Assembly (NCBI GenBank): GCA_022703295.1
Contig: JAKLDX010000085.1
Location: forward strand, 1-5,531
Origin: Candidatus Omnitrophota bacterium
Lineage (GTDB): Bacteria > Omnitrophota > Gorgyraeia > 2-01-FULL-45-10
DNA: 5,531 bases
Direction of reading: 5' to 3'
In this document: one piece after another, positions 1-5,530 of the stretch
How positions within the stretch are numbered: position 1 is the stretch's first letter
Layout: the number at the start of each line of letters is the position of its first letter
Translations under genes and position numbers: made by a program
The notes under the pieces: model-generated
Database searches by the model: none
Told to the model about the DNA's origin: nothing
The model's input: the letters and a program-made list of their open reading frames with translations, nothing else

Positions 1-14
1 TACGAGAAATTTTA

Positions 15-53
15 CCGAGCACAATTTTGGCATGGTCCAAAATTGTGCGTCGG
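15..53 (-). other. Second, strong hairpin downstream of argG
   Basis: GCACAATTTTGG (19-30) and CCAAAATTGTGC (37-48) are a perfect 12-base inverted repeat with a six-base loop. CCGA (15-18) and TCGG (50-53) extend it by four pairs past one bulged base at 49. On the transcript it is followed by TAAAATTTCTCG, which lacks a proper U-tract, so it may be a 3'-end stabiliser, an atypical terminator, or part of a repeat element. Perfect symmetry also allows a protein-binding palindrome for a gene lying beyond the edge. Confidence 0.7.
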
Positions 54-64
54 CTGCGAACCAC

Positions 65-93
65 TCGACACAGCACAATAACTACTGTGGCGA
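65..93 (-). other. First hairpin after argG
   Basis: On the minus strand TCGCCACAG (93-85) pairs with CTGTGTCGA (73-65), eight of nine bases, around an 11-base loop. It lies seven bases after the argG stop codon. The loop contains ATTGTG, part of a heptamer that can also pair with an arm of the next hairpin. No T-run follows, so it is not a typical intrinsic terminator. Confidence 0.5.
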
Positions 94-99
94 AAAATT

Positions 100-1287
100 T
101 TACTTCCCTTTATACGACCCCCGGTAGGGCAGACCCCATATCTCTATAAAGCCTTTTGCAAGAGACTGGTCGAACACGTCGCCCTCTTCGTAAGTCGCAA
201 GTTCTTTCTTGTATAATGAATTCGGCGATTTTCTGCCGGCTACGGCACAATTGCCTTTATGCAATTTCAGCCTGACAACACCGCTGACGTTTTTCTGTGT
301 CTCGTCGATAAACTTGTCTAGCGCTTCCTTAAGCGGCGTATACCACAGGCCGTAATAAGCAAGCTCCGCGTATTTTTGCGCAACGAGATCCTTGAAATGA
401 AGCGTCTCCCTGTCCAGGACAAGGCTTTCGAGCGCCTTATGGGCGGCAAGAAGCGTCCAGCCTGCTGGCGCCTCGTAGATCTCACGGCTCTTGATGCCGA
501 CTAGTCTATTCTCTATCATGTCGCTTCTGCCGACACCGGCATCGCCGGCTATCTTACCGAGAGACGATATCAGACTGATACCGTCCATTGACTTGCCGTT
601 CAGCCTTACCGGCACACCGGCCTTGAACTCTATCTCTACGTAGGCAGGCTCCGCCGTTGCCTTATCTATTCCTTTCGTAAGTTGATATATATCTTCGTCA
701 GGCTCGTAATAAGGATCTTCCAGCTTCCCACTTTCAATCGATATTCCCCAAAGATTAACATCAATTGAGTACGGCTTCTTTTTTGTTGTGTCGATGGGGA
801 TATTATTATTCTTCGCATATTCTATCTCTTCACTTCTGGTTTTCAGTTCCCACTCTCTCACCGGCGCCAATATCTTCAGATCCGGGTCCAGCGACTTTAT
901 AGTAACTTCGAACCGCACCTGGTCATTGCCTTTACCCGTGCATCCGTGCGCTACGAATTGCGCTTTCTCTTTTTTTGCTGTCCTGACCAGCCCTTTTGCT
1001 ATTATAGGCCTGGACAGGGCCGTCGCAAGGAGATACCCGCTTTCGTAAACGGCATCCGCCTTAAGCGACTTGAAAACAAAATCTTTGACAAACTCCGACT
1101 TCAGGTCTTCCACGACCACCTTGACGGCGCCTGTCGCAAGAGCCCTCTTTTTATAGGTATTGAAATCGGATCCCTGGCCGACGTCAGCCATGTAAGCGAT
1201 CACTTCGTAGCCTCTCTTCGCAAGCCATTTTATTATGACGGACGTATCGAGCCCGCCGGAATAAGCCAATACCACTTTTTTACTCAT
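100..1287 (-). CDS. argG: Argininosuccinate synthase ArgG
   Basis: It condenses citrulline and aspartate using ATP (to AMP and pyrophosphate), giving argininosuccinate, the substrate of ArgH. From the ATG at 1287 the protein has 395 residues, within the normal 395-415 range. It opens with the N-type ATP pyrophosphatase loop AYSGGLDTS (8-16), followed by GCTGKGNDQVRFE (115-127, aspartate and citrulline binding) and YSIDVNLWGISIESGKLEDP (173-192). The C-terminal part has the expected tail with KLHKGNCAVAGRKSP. In-frame GTG at 1293 would add two residues (ML) but leaves no room for a ribosome site, so ATG is chosen. It is the last complete gene of the run and is separated from argF by the AT-rich palindrome, so its level may differ from the upstream genes. 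The stop TAA at 100-102 lies within a short direct repeat. No frameshift or missing motif is seen. Confidence 0.97.
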   Translation of the reverse strand: MSKKVVLAYSGGLDTSVIIKWLAKRGYEVIAYMADVGQGSDFNTYKKRALATGAVKVVVEDLKSEFVKDFVFKSLKADAVYESGYLLATALSRPIIAKGLVRTAKKEKAQFVAHGCTGKGNDQVRFEVTIKSLDPDLKILAPVREWELKTRSEEIEYAKNNNIPIDTTKKKPYSIDVNLWGISIESGKLEDPYYEPDEDIYQLTKGIDKATAEPAYVEIEFKAGVPVRLNGKSMDGISLISSLGKIAGDAGVGRSDMIENRLVGIKSREIYEAPAGWTLLAAHKALESLVLDRETLHFKDLVAQKYAELAYYGLWYTPLKEALDKFIDETQKNVSGVVRLKLHKGNCAVAGRKSPNSLYKKELATYEEGDVFDQSLAKGFIEIWGLPYRGSYKGK

Positions 1288-1292
1288 AAGCA

Positions 1293-1300
1293 CCCCTTTT
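1293..1300 (-). promoter_or_regulatory. Ribosome binding site deciding the argG start
   Basis: AAAAGGGG on the minus strand ends five bases before the ATG at 1285-1287. An in-frame GTG at 1291-1293 overlaps the G-run itself and leaves no spacer, so the ATG two codons later is the better start. Confidence 0.65.
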
Positions 1301-1301
1301 T

Positions 1302-1410
1302 ATCTCAAAACTTAAATGTAAAAACTCAAAACTATAACTCAAAACTAAAATCCAGGCCCTAAGGGCACCTAAGTTTTAACTTTTGAATTTTAAGTTTTAA
1401 ATTAAAAACT
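1302..1410. repeat. AT-rich imperfect palindrome between argF and argG
   Basis: The spacer is built of short related units. AACTCAAAACTA occurs twice, at 1323-1334 and 1336-1347, a 13-base period. TAAGTTTTAA occurs at 1370-1379 and 1391-1400, with a near-inverse at 1306-1314. The two halves are roughly complementary around a GC-rich centre (1354-1370, AGGCCC TAA GGG CA CCT). As minus-strand RNA, several apparent mismatches between the halves become G-U pairs, so a long hairpin is plausible. The core on the transcript is followed by GGATTTTAGTTTT, a poor U-tract, so termination would be weak at best. Possible roles are partial attenuation before argG, a processing or stability element, or a dispersed repeat. 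No open frame or clear promoter was found here. Confidence 0.65.
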
Positions 1411-2325
1411 CTATTTCAACAGTTTCAAAAGGATCGCCTTCTCCGTATGCATCCTGTTCTCCGCCTGGTCATATACTACGGAATTCTTCGAATCGATGAC
1501 AGAGTCCGTTATCTCCTGGGACCTGTGCGCCGGCAGGCAATGCATAACAAGGCAATTCGGTTCAGCCAGTTTCATTAATTTATCATTGATCTGGAATTTT
1601 TTAAAAGCCTTCTCCCTCTGGGCAGATTCCTTTTCATGGCCCATGCTGACCCAGACATCGGTATAAATTACCTCTGCATCCCTGGCTGCCTTTTCGGGAT
1701 CGTTCGAAAATTCTAAGCTCGAACCGGAATACTTGCCGCACTCCTTAGCTATCCTGACCACATCCTTCATCGGCTCGTATCCTTTAGGTGTCGCCACTTT
1801 TATCTTCATGCCTACTTTTGCCGCCGCACACATGAGCGAATTAAGGACATTGTTGCCGTCCCCTACATAAGCAATAGTGATCCCCTTCAGCGCCCCCAAC
1901 TTCTCCTTTATGGTAAAGATATCGCTGAGCGCCTGGCACGGATGCGCGCGGTTGCTGAGGCCGTTTATGACCGGCACGGTCGCGTACTTCGCAAGATCGA
2001 CGACATCCTCATGCTTATACGTCCTGGCTATAATGCAATCCAGATATCTTGCCAATACCGCAGCTACGTCTTTCACCGACTCCCTGACCCCCATCTCTAT
2101 TTCATGAGGGCCAAGATATATAGCATGCCCGCCCAGCTGTACCATGCCTATCTCGAACGAAACCCTGGTCCTGTTAGAAGGTTTCTGGAATATCAGCCCT
2201 ATCGATCTGCCTTTCAGCGAATCAGAATATTTACTCCTGTCGCTTTTGACCTTTGCGGTCAGATCCAGGATCTGGTCTATATCGCCAACTTCTAACTCAT
2301 CTATGGTAAGAAGGTCTTTTTTCAT
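1411..2325 (-). CDS. argF: Ornithine carbamoyltransferase ArgF
   Basis: It joins carbamoyl phosphate to ornithine to make citrulline, in the cytoplasm, as a trimer in the family. The 304 residues are a usual length. The N-terminal carbamoyl-phosphate domain has FQKPSNRTR (46-54) and AHPCQALSD (127-135); the ornithine domain has YVGDGNNV (153-160), the SMG loop in DVWVSMG (223-229) and MHCLPAHR (261-268, Cys263). DVWVSMG plus HCLP separates it from aspartate carbamoyltransferase and from acetylornithine carbamoyltransferase, and citrulline formation fits ArgJ upstream and ArgG downstream. The phosphate motif reads SNRTR where S[TG]RTR is the classic form; the contacting Ser, Arg, Thr and Arg are kept. 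ATG at 2325 has GGAG (2334-2337) eight bases upstream, in the short argD-argF gap. The stop TAG is followed by a 123-base AT-rich spacer before argG. Confidence 0.96.
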   Translation of the reverse strand: MKKDLLTIDELEVGDIDQILDLTAKVKSDRSKYSDSLKGRSIGLIFQKPSNRTRVSFEIGMVQLGGHAIYLGPHEIEMGVRESVKDVAAVLARYLDCIIARTYKHEDVVDLAKYATVPVINGLSNRAHPCQALSDIFTIKEKLGALKGITIAYVGDGNNVLNSLMCAAAKVGMKIKVATPKGYEPMKDVVRIAKECGKYSGSSLEFSNDPEKAARDAEVIYTDVWVSMGHEKESAQREKAFKKFQINDKLMKLAEPNCLVMHCLPAHRSQEITDSVIDSKNSVVYDQAENRMHTEKAILLKLLK

Positions 2326-2342
2326 ATCCGGTTCTCCGCGTA

Positions 2343-3527
2343 TCAGGCTTTGGAAAAAACTTTATCCAATATCGAGATAGCCCTGTCTATCTCCGTTTTA
2401 GTTACGGTCATAGGAGGCATTATCCTTAAGATAGTGTCCTGTGTGCAATTAATAAGAAGGCCTTCTTTCAGGCAGAGCTTGTAAATATCCTCGCCTTTTA
2501 TGGAAAGCTCGACGCCTATTATGAGCCCCATAGCCCTGATCTCTTTTATAAAACGGTATTTTTTCTTTAAGCCTTCCAGTTTTTTTATCAAATACGCGCT
2601 CATCTTTTTCGTATTGGACAGCAGCTTATCGTTTTTTATCACGTCAAATACCGCCAGGCCTGCCGCGCATACTATAGGAGAGCCGCCGAATGTGGAGGCG
2701 TGAGTCCCCGGCGTAAGCACATCCTGAACTTTCTCTCTCGCTACACATGCGCCTATAGGCAGCCCGCCGCCGAGCGCCTTGGCAAGCGTCATTACGTCCG
2801 GCACAACGCCAAAATTTTTGAACGCGAACATCTCTCCGGAGCGACCCATGCCCGTCTGCACCTCGTCGAATATCAGGAGTATGTCTTTTTCGTCGCAGAG
2901 AGCGCGCAAGGCCTTCATATATTCAATGCTCGGTATATTTATCCCGCCTTCGCACTGCACCGGCTCGAGCATTATGGCTATAGTCTTTTCGGTAATGGCC
3001 TCTTTAACCGCCTCCAGGTCATTGTAAGGGACATGTACAAACCCCTGCGGCAGCGGCTCAAAGCCGTGCTTAACCTTATCCTGTCCGGTGGCCGTTATCA
3101 TCGCGAGCGTCCTGCCGTGAAATGACTTTAGCATTGTTATGATCTCGTATCTGCCCTTCTCGCTTCCGTATTTTCTCGCGAGCTTTACGGCGGCCTCGTT
3201 TGCTTCAGCTCCGGAATTTCCGAAAAACACCTTGCCCGGGAAGGAATTCTTTATTATCTGCTCCGCGAGCTTCGCCTGGGCCTCGGAATAATAATTATTG
3301 GACACATGCATCAGCTTTTTTGCCTGTTTTGCTACGGCACCTGCGACCATCGGATGACAATGGCCTATGCCTGATACCGCCCACCCGGGAAAGAAATCCA
3401 GATATTCCTTACCGTCTATATCCCATACCTTGGCCAGCTTTGCCTTTTCAAGGCACAAAGGCACTCTCTTATACGTGTTCATGATGTACTTGTCGTACAT
3501 CGACACGATAGTATCCGTCTTTTTCAT
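2343..3527 (-). CDS. argD: Acetylornithine aminotransferase ArgD
   Basis: This pyridoxal-phosphate enzyme converts N-acetylglutamate semialdehyde and glutamate to N-acetylornithine and 2-oxoglutarate; its product feeds ArgJ. The 394 residues match class III aminotransferases in length and motifs: PGWAVSGIGHCHP (47-59), FGNSGAEANEAA (102-113, phosphate loop), SFHGRT (135-140), LEPVQCEGG (187-195), IFDEVQTGMGRSG (219-231, Asp221 to the cofactor ring nitrogen), TLAKALGGGLPIG (247-259, Lys250 the Schiff-base lysine) and GTHASTFGGSP (274-284). Operon context favours ArgD over related ornithine, GABA or succinylornithine aminotransferases, though the family often also serves the parallel lysine-pathway step. 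ATG at 3527 has a modest AAGGT eight bases upstream. It follows the micro-ORF by 21 bases, so some translation may come from coupling. The stop TGA lies 17 bases before argF. No truncation or missing catalytic residue is seen. Confidence 0.96.
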   Translation of the reverse strand: MKKTDTIVSMYDKYIMNTYKRVPLCLEKAKLAKVWDIDGKEYLDFFPGWAVSGIGHCHPMVAGAVAKQAKKLMHVSNNYYSEAQAKLAEQIIKNSFPGKVFFGNSGAEANEAAVKLARKYGSEKGRYEIITMLKSFHGRTLAMITATGQDKVKHGFEPLPQGFVHVPYNDLEAVKEAITEKTIAIMLEPVQCEGGINIPSIEYMKALRALCDEKDILLIFDEVQTGMGRSGEMFAFKNFGVVPDVMTLAKALGGGLPIGACVAREKVQDVLTPGTHASTFGGSPIVCAAGLAVFDVIKNDKLLSNTKKMSAYLIKKLEGLKKKYRFIKEIRAMGLIIGVELSIKGEDIYKLCLKEGLLINCTQDTILRIMPPMTVTKTEIDRAISILDKVFSKA

Positions 3528-3548
3528 TTTAACTTACCTTACACTTTC

Positions 3549-3593
3549 TTATTTTTTGGGTTTCTTCTTACGGCAACCACATGTGGCGCACAT
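3549..3593 (-). CDS. Cysteine- and lysine-rich 14-residue micro-ORF, unknown function
   Basis: The peptide is MCATCGCRKKKPKK followed by TAA. It has three cysteines as CxxCxC in the first seven residues, then seven residues of which six are basic plus one proline. There is no membrane segment or signal peptide. The start MCATCGC resembles the N-terminal CxxCGC nickel-binding motif of HypB, but no GTPase domain follows, so HypB identity is not implied. ATG at 3593 is the only usable start: the frame is open upstream to a TAA at 3654-3656, with no ATG, GTG or TTG. A strong Shine-Dalgarno precedes it, and the stop is 21 bases before argD, so it could feed ribosomes to argD. It could be a metal-binding micropeptide, a Cys- or Lys-sensing leader peptide, or chance. 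It has one Arg codon, which argues against an arginine attenuator. Its reality rests on the binding site, position and composition only. Confidence 0.55.
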   Translation of the reverse strand: MCATCGCRKKKPKK

Positions 3594-3597
3594 GGTA

Positions 3598-3607
3598 CCC
3601 TCCCTTT
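3598..3607 (-). promoter_or_regulatory. Strong Shine-Dalgarno for the 14-codon ORF
   Basis: AAAGGGAGGG lies four bases before the ATG at 3591-3593 and contains the full GGAGG core. It looks stronger than the site of argD (AAGGT, 3536-3540) and is the main reason to believe that the micro-ORF is translated. Confidence 0.7.
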
Positions 3608-3609
3608 CA

Positions 3610-3661
3610 GCTGTAAGATTTAAGCTATAAGTTTTAAGCTTACAGCCTATGACTTATAGCT
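3610..3661. repeat. Four-arm AT-rich palindrome between argB and the micro-ORF
   Basis: Read along the transcript, four arms follow one another: A (3661-3652, AGCTATAAGT), B (3646-3639, GCTGTAAG), A' (3632-3623, ACTTATAGCT) and B' (3617-3610, CTTACAGC). A pairs perfectly with A' over 10 bases and B with B' over 8, but these pairings interleave. Because A resembles B and A' resembles B', the nested fold A-B' outside (one A-C mismatch) and B-A' inside (one G-U pair, loop of about 6 bases) is also possible. The structure begins on the argB stop codon and ends three bases before the AAAGGGAGGG ribosome binding site of the micro-ORF. There is no T-run after it, so it is not a standard terminator. 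It may set mRNA stability or access to that site, or be a dispersed repeat without function. Confidence 0.7.
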
Positions 3662-4514
3662 ATTTTACAATCTCCGTACCGACACCCTTATCGGTAAATA
3701 TTTCCAGTAACAATGCATGCGGAACGCCCGCATTCAATATATGCGCTTTTTTGACACCGCCTTTTATGGCGTTTATACAGGCCCTTGCCTTTGGTATCAT
3801 GCCTGCGCTTATTATATTGCGTTTTATAAGTTTCTCTACCTCGCTCGCTTTAAGCGTATTATATAAACTCTTAGGATCTTCTTTATCTTTCATTATGCCG
3901 TTGACATTTGTAAGAAGAACAAATTTTTCCGCTTTTAACGTAATTGCTATTTCGCTCGCGACATCGTCGGCATTAACATTATACGGATTCCCGTCCCTGC
4001 CGATACCGAGAGGGTATATCACAGGTATTATATTATCATTCATCAGCCTCTTTACGACCGTCGTATCTACAGACGTAACCTCTCCGACAAACCCCAGGTC
4101 GGGATTCGACTTCATCTTCTTCACACCTATGAGGCCGTTCTCCCTGCCGCTTAAGCCGAATGCCTTTGCCCCCATGCTTCTTAATTCCAGGACTATCTTC
4201 CTGTTTATAGTATGAAGCGCCCTGTCGATGATATGCACTGTCTGGCTGTCGGTGACCCTCCTGCCGCCGATGAATTTCGGCTCCAGTCCCGCCTTCTTCA
4301 TCATCTTGGATATGAGCGGGCCGCCGCCATGTATCAGCACCGGCTTCATGCCGGCGTAATTCATGAACATTATATCTTCGAGGATGCCCCTCTCTATACC
4401 TTTCTCGTCGACCGCCGCCCCGCCGTACTTTATGACTATGGTTTTCTCGAAGAACTTTTTTATATACGGCAGCCCTTCGATCAGGACTTCGCTTTTCTTT
4501 ATAGCTTCTTTCAC
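3660..4514 (-). CDS. argB: Acetylglutamate kinase ArgB, probably arginine-inhibited form
   Basis: This kinase phosphorylates N-acetylglutamate with ATP, the committed step to ornithine, in the cytoplasm. The 284 residues carry the amino acid kinase fold signatures: KYGG (29-32, Lys29 catalytic), HGGGP (62-66), GRRVTD (84-89, substrate-binding Arg), NVNADD (179-184), and GMIPK (238-242, second catalytic Lys). The C-terminal run VPHALLLEIFTDKGVGTEI is typical. About 28 residues come before the KYGG strand (SEVLIEGLPYIKKFF). They match the N-terminal helix that links dimers into ring hexamers in arginine-inhibited kinases and that the short E. coli enzyme lacks; feedback inhibition is therefore inferred. 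The start is GTG, overlapping the argJ stop by four bases, with GGAG eight bases upstream, so translation is probably coupled to argJ. The stop is TAG at 3660-3662, inside the first arm of the downstream palindrome. Small departures from consensus are KYGGAA for KYGGNA and GGGPL for GGGPQ or GGGPE. Confidence 0.97.
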   Translation of the reverse strand: MKEAIKKSEVLIEGLPYIKKFFEKTIVIKYGGAAVDEKGIERGILEDIMFMNYAGMKPVLIHGGGPLISKMMKKAGLEPKFIGGRRVTDSQTVHIIDRALHTINRKIVLELRSMGAKAFGLSGRENGLIGVKKMKSNPDLGFVGEVTSVDTTVVKRLMNDNIIPVIYPLGIGRDGNPYNVNADDVASEIAITLKAEKFVLLTNVNGIMKDKEDPKSLYNTLKASEVEKLIKRNIISAGMIPKARACINAIKGGVKKAHILNAGVPHALLLEIFTDKGVGTEIVK

Positions 4515-5530
4515 GTCGAGTACTCCGAGTTTATCGCCACGTATTCCTTCGAGAAATCACATGTCCAGGCCCTGGCCAGCGCCTTGCCGCTGTTTAAATT
4601 CACCTTAATCGTCACGTCTTTTTGCTTAAAAAACTTCCTGGCCTTCTCTTTGTCATAACTTTTGTCGATGGCGCCGCAGGACAAGGCCTTTATGCCGCCG
4701 AGATACACGTCGGTTTTATCCGGGTTAAATACGATCCCGGCCGCGCCCGCAGAGGCAACCACCCTGCCCCAGTTAGGGTCTTCGCCGAAAATGGCGCACT
4801 TCAGAAGATTGGAAGTCGATATTTTTCTGGCGATCAAAGAGGCCTCCGCCTTAGTCCTTGCTCCGGCGACTTCTATTTCGACGAATTTTGTCGCGCCTTC
4901 CCCGTCCCGGGCCAGCATCTTCGCAAGTTCGGCACAGACAAATTTTAAGGCGCCGGCGAACTTCTTATAATCGCTGTTTTTAGCGGTTATCCGTCGGTTC
5001 CCCGCCATGCCGTTCGCGAGCAGGAAGCATGAGTCATTCGTGCTCATATCGCCGTCCACCGAGATCATATTAAAAGAATCGGTCATCGCCTCATCGAGAG
5101 CCGCGGCAAGCATCGCCTTGGACATGGAGACATCTGTAGTCAAAAACGCCAGCATTGTCGCATGAGGCGCGGTCTTCATGCAAGGGTGTATCATCCCGAC
5201 CCCTTTACACGTACCGCCTATAGTCACAACAGACGAACCAAGCTTTACCTTAACCGCATACTCTTTTTTTACCGTATCGGTCGTCATTATGGCAGCGGCA
5301 AAATCCTCTCCTCCTTTTACGGATAACCCCGTTATCAGAGGCACGACGTTCTTTTCTATTTTATTCAACGGCAGATCCACCCCTATTATGCCGGTTGATG
5401 CGACCAGTACCTCTCTTCTGTCCAGGCACATATTCCTGGCAATGAGTTCCGTCATTTTCAAAGCGCTTTTATCGCCTCTGGCGCCGTTTGCGCAGTTCGC
5501 GTTCCCGCTATTGACGATCACGGCTTGGTG
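4511..5530 (-). CDS. argJ: Glutamate N-acetyltransferase / ornithine acetyltransferase ArgJ (5' end missing)
   Basis: ArgJ moves the acetyl group from N-acetylornithine to glutamate, giving ornithine and regenerating N-acetylglutamate; it is cytoplasmic. The frame is open through the window edge, so the true start lies outside. Roughly the first 60-70 residues of a protein that is usually near 400 are missing, and 339 codons are visible. Counting from the GTG at 5521, family signatures are VNSGNAN (3-9), ASTGIIG (41-47), GMIHP (109-113), the self-cleavage site ATML (121-124; nucleophile Thr122, bases 5156-5158), VDGDMSTND (155-163), GEDPNWGR (246-253) and the C-terminal end YVAINSEYST. Self-cleavage at the Thr into two chains is known for the family. 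Five extra residues, KTAPH, seem to sit just before ATML compared with the common PNMATML form. The stop TGA overlaps the argB start in GTGA. Whether it also acts as N-acetylglutamate synthase cannot be told from sequence. Confidence 0.96.
   Translation of the reverse strand, partial: HQAVIVNSGNANCANGARGDKSALKMTELIARNMCLDRREVLVASTGIIGVDLPLNKIEKNVVPLITGLSVKGGEDFAAAIMTTDTVKKEYAVKVKLGSSVVTIGGTCKGVGMIHPCMKTAPHATMLAFLTTDVSMSKAMLAAALDEAMTDSFNMISVDGDMSTNDSCFLLANGMAGNRRITAKNSDYKKFAGALKFVCAELAKMLARDGEGATKFVEIEVAGARTKAEASLIARKISTSNLLKCAIFGEDPNWGRVVASAGAAGIVFNPDKTDVYLGGIKALSCGAIDKSYDKEKARKFFKQKDVTIKVNLNSGKALARAWTCDFSKEYVAINSEYST
4523..4526 (-). promoter_or_regulatory. Ribosome binding site deciding the argB GTG start
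   Basis: GGAG on the minus strand lies inside the end of argJ, with an eight-base spacer to the GTG at 4512-4514. It supports GTG as the true argB start, which would otherwise look doubtful because the gene has no ATG nearby, and it allows re-initiation by ribosomes finishing argJ. Confidence 0.75.

Larger units (their letters stand above)
3..103. repeat. Short direct repeats flanking the two-hairpin region
   Basis: CGAGAAATTTTAC (3-15) and CGAAAAATTTTAC (91-103) match at 12 of 13 positions and enclose both hairpins. The right copy runs over the argG stop codon. Such an arrangement can mark the ends of a small repeat element or be chance in AT-rich sequence; the window edge prevents seeing whether the structure continues. 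Confidence 0.4.

Noticed and set aside
1..81. Minus-strand frame open to the window edge (ATG at 31-33 giving MPKLCSVKFLV, or TTG at 76-78)
   Set aside because: The ATG lies in the loop of the strong hairpin with no Shine-Dalgarno before it, and the translated part shows no resemblance to ArgH or another expected protein. It cannot be judged without sequence beyond base 1.
1293..1410. Internal promoter or intrinsic terminator between argF and argG
   Set aside because: AT-rich words such as TTATAG occur, but none has a convincing partner box at the right spacing, and the GC-rich core is followed only by broken T-runs.
2700..3125. 141-codon plus-strand frame opposite argD, and similar frames opposite argG, argF and argJ
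   Set aside because: All are shadows of conserved enzymes on the minus strand, with no recognisable domain and no intergenic start.
3549..3593. LysW-type amino-group carrier protein
   Set aside because: LysW/ArgW carriers are about 55 residues, acidic, with a C-terminal EDWGE. This peptide is 14 residues and strongly basic, and the presence of argJ and an ordinary argB indicates acetyl, not carrier-protein, protection.
3549..3593. Classical arginine attenuator leader peptide
   Set aside because: Only one Arg codon is present; the peptide is rich in Cys and Lys, and there is no terminator with a T-run between it and argD.
3577..3599. Palindromes CCACATGTGG (3577-3586) and GGTACC (3594-3599) as operator sites
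   Set aside because: They are short, and the first falls within micro-ORF codons (Cys-Ala-Thr-Cys-Gly). No known arginine repressor box was recognised here or elsewhere in the window.
3649..4215. 188-codon open frame on the plus strand opposite argB, with hydrophobic content
   Set aside because: It lies wholly antisense to a well-conserved kinase, has no supporting ribosome site that I can see, and its composition is what the reverse complement of argB codons gives.
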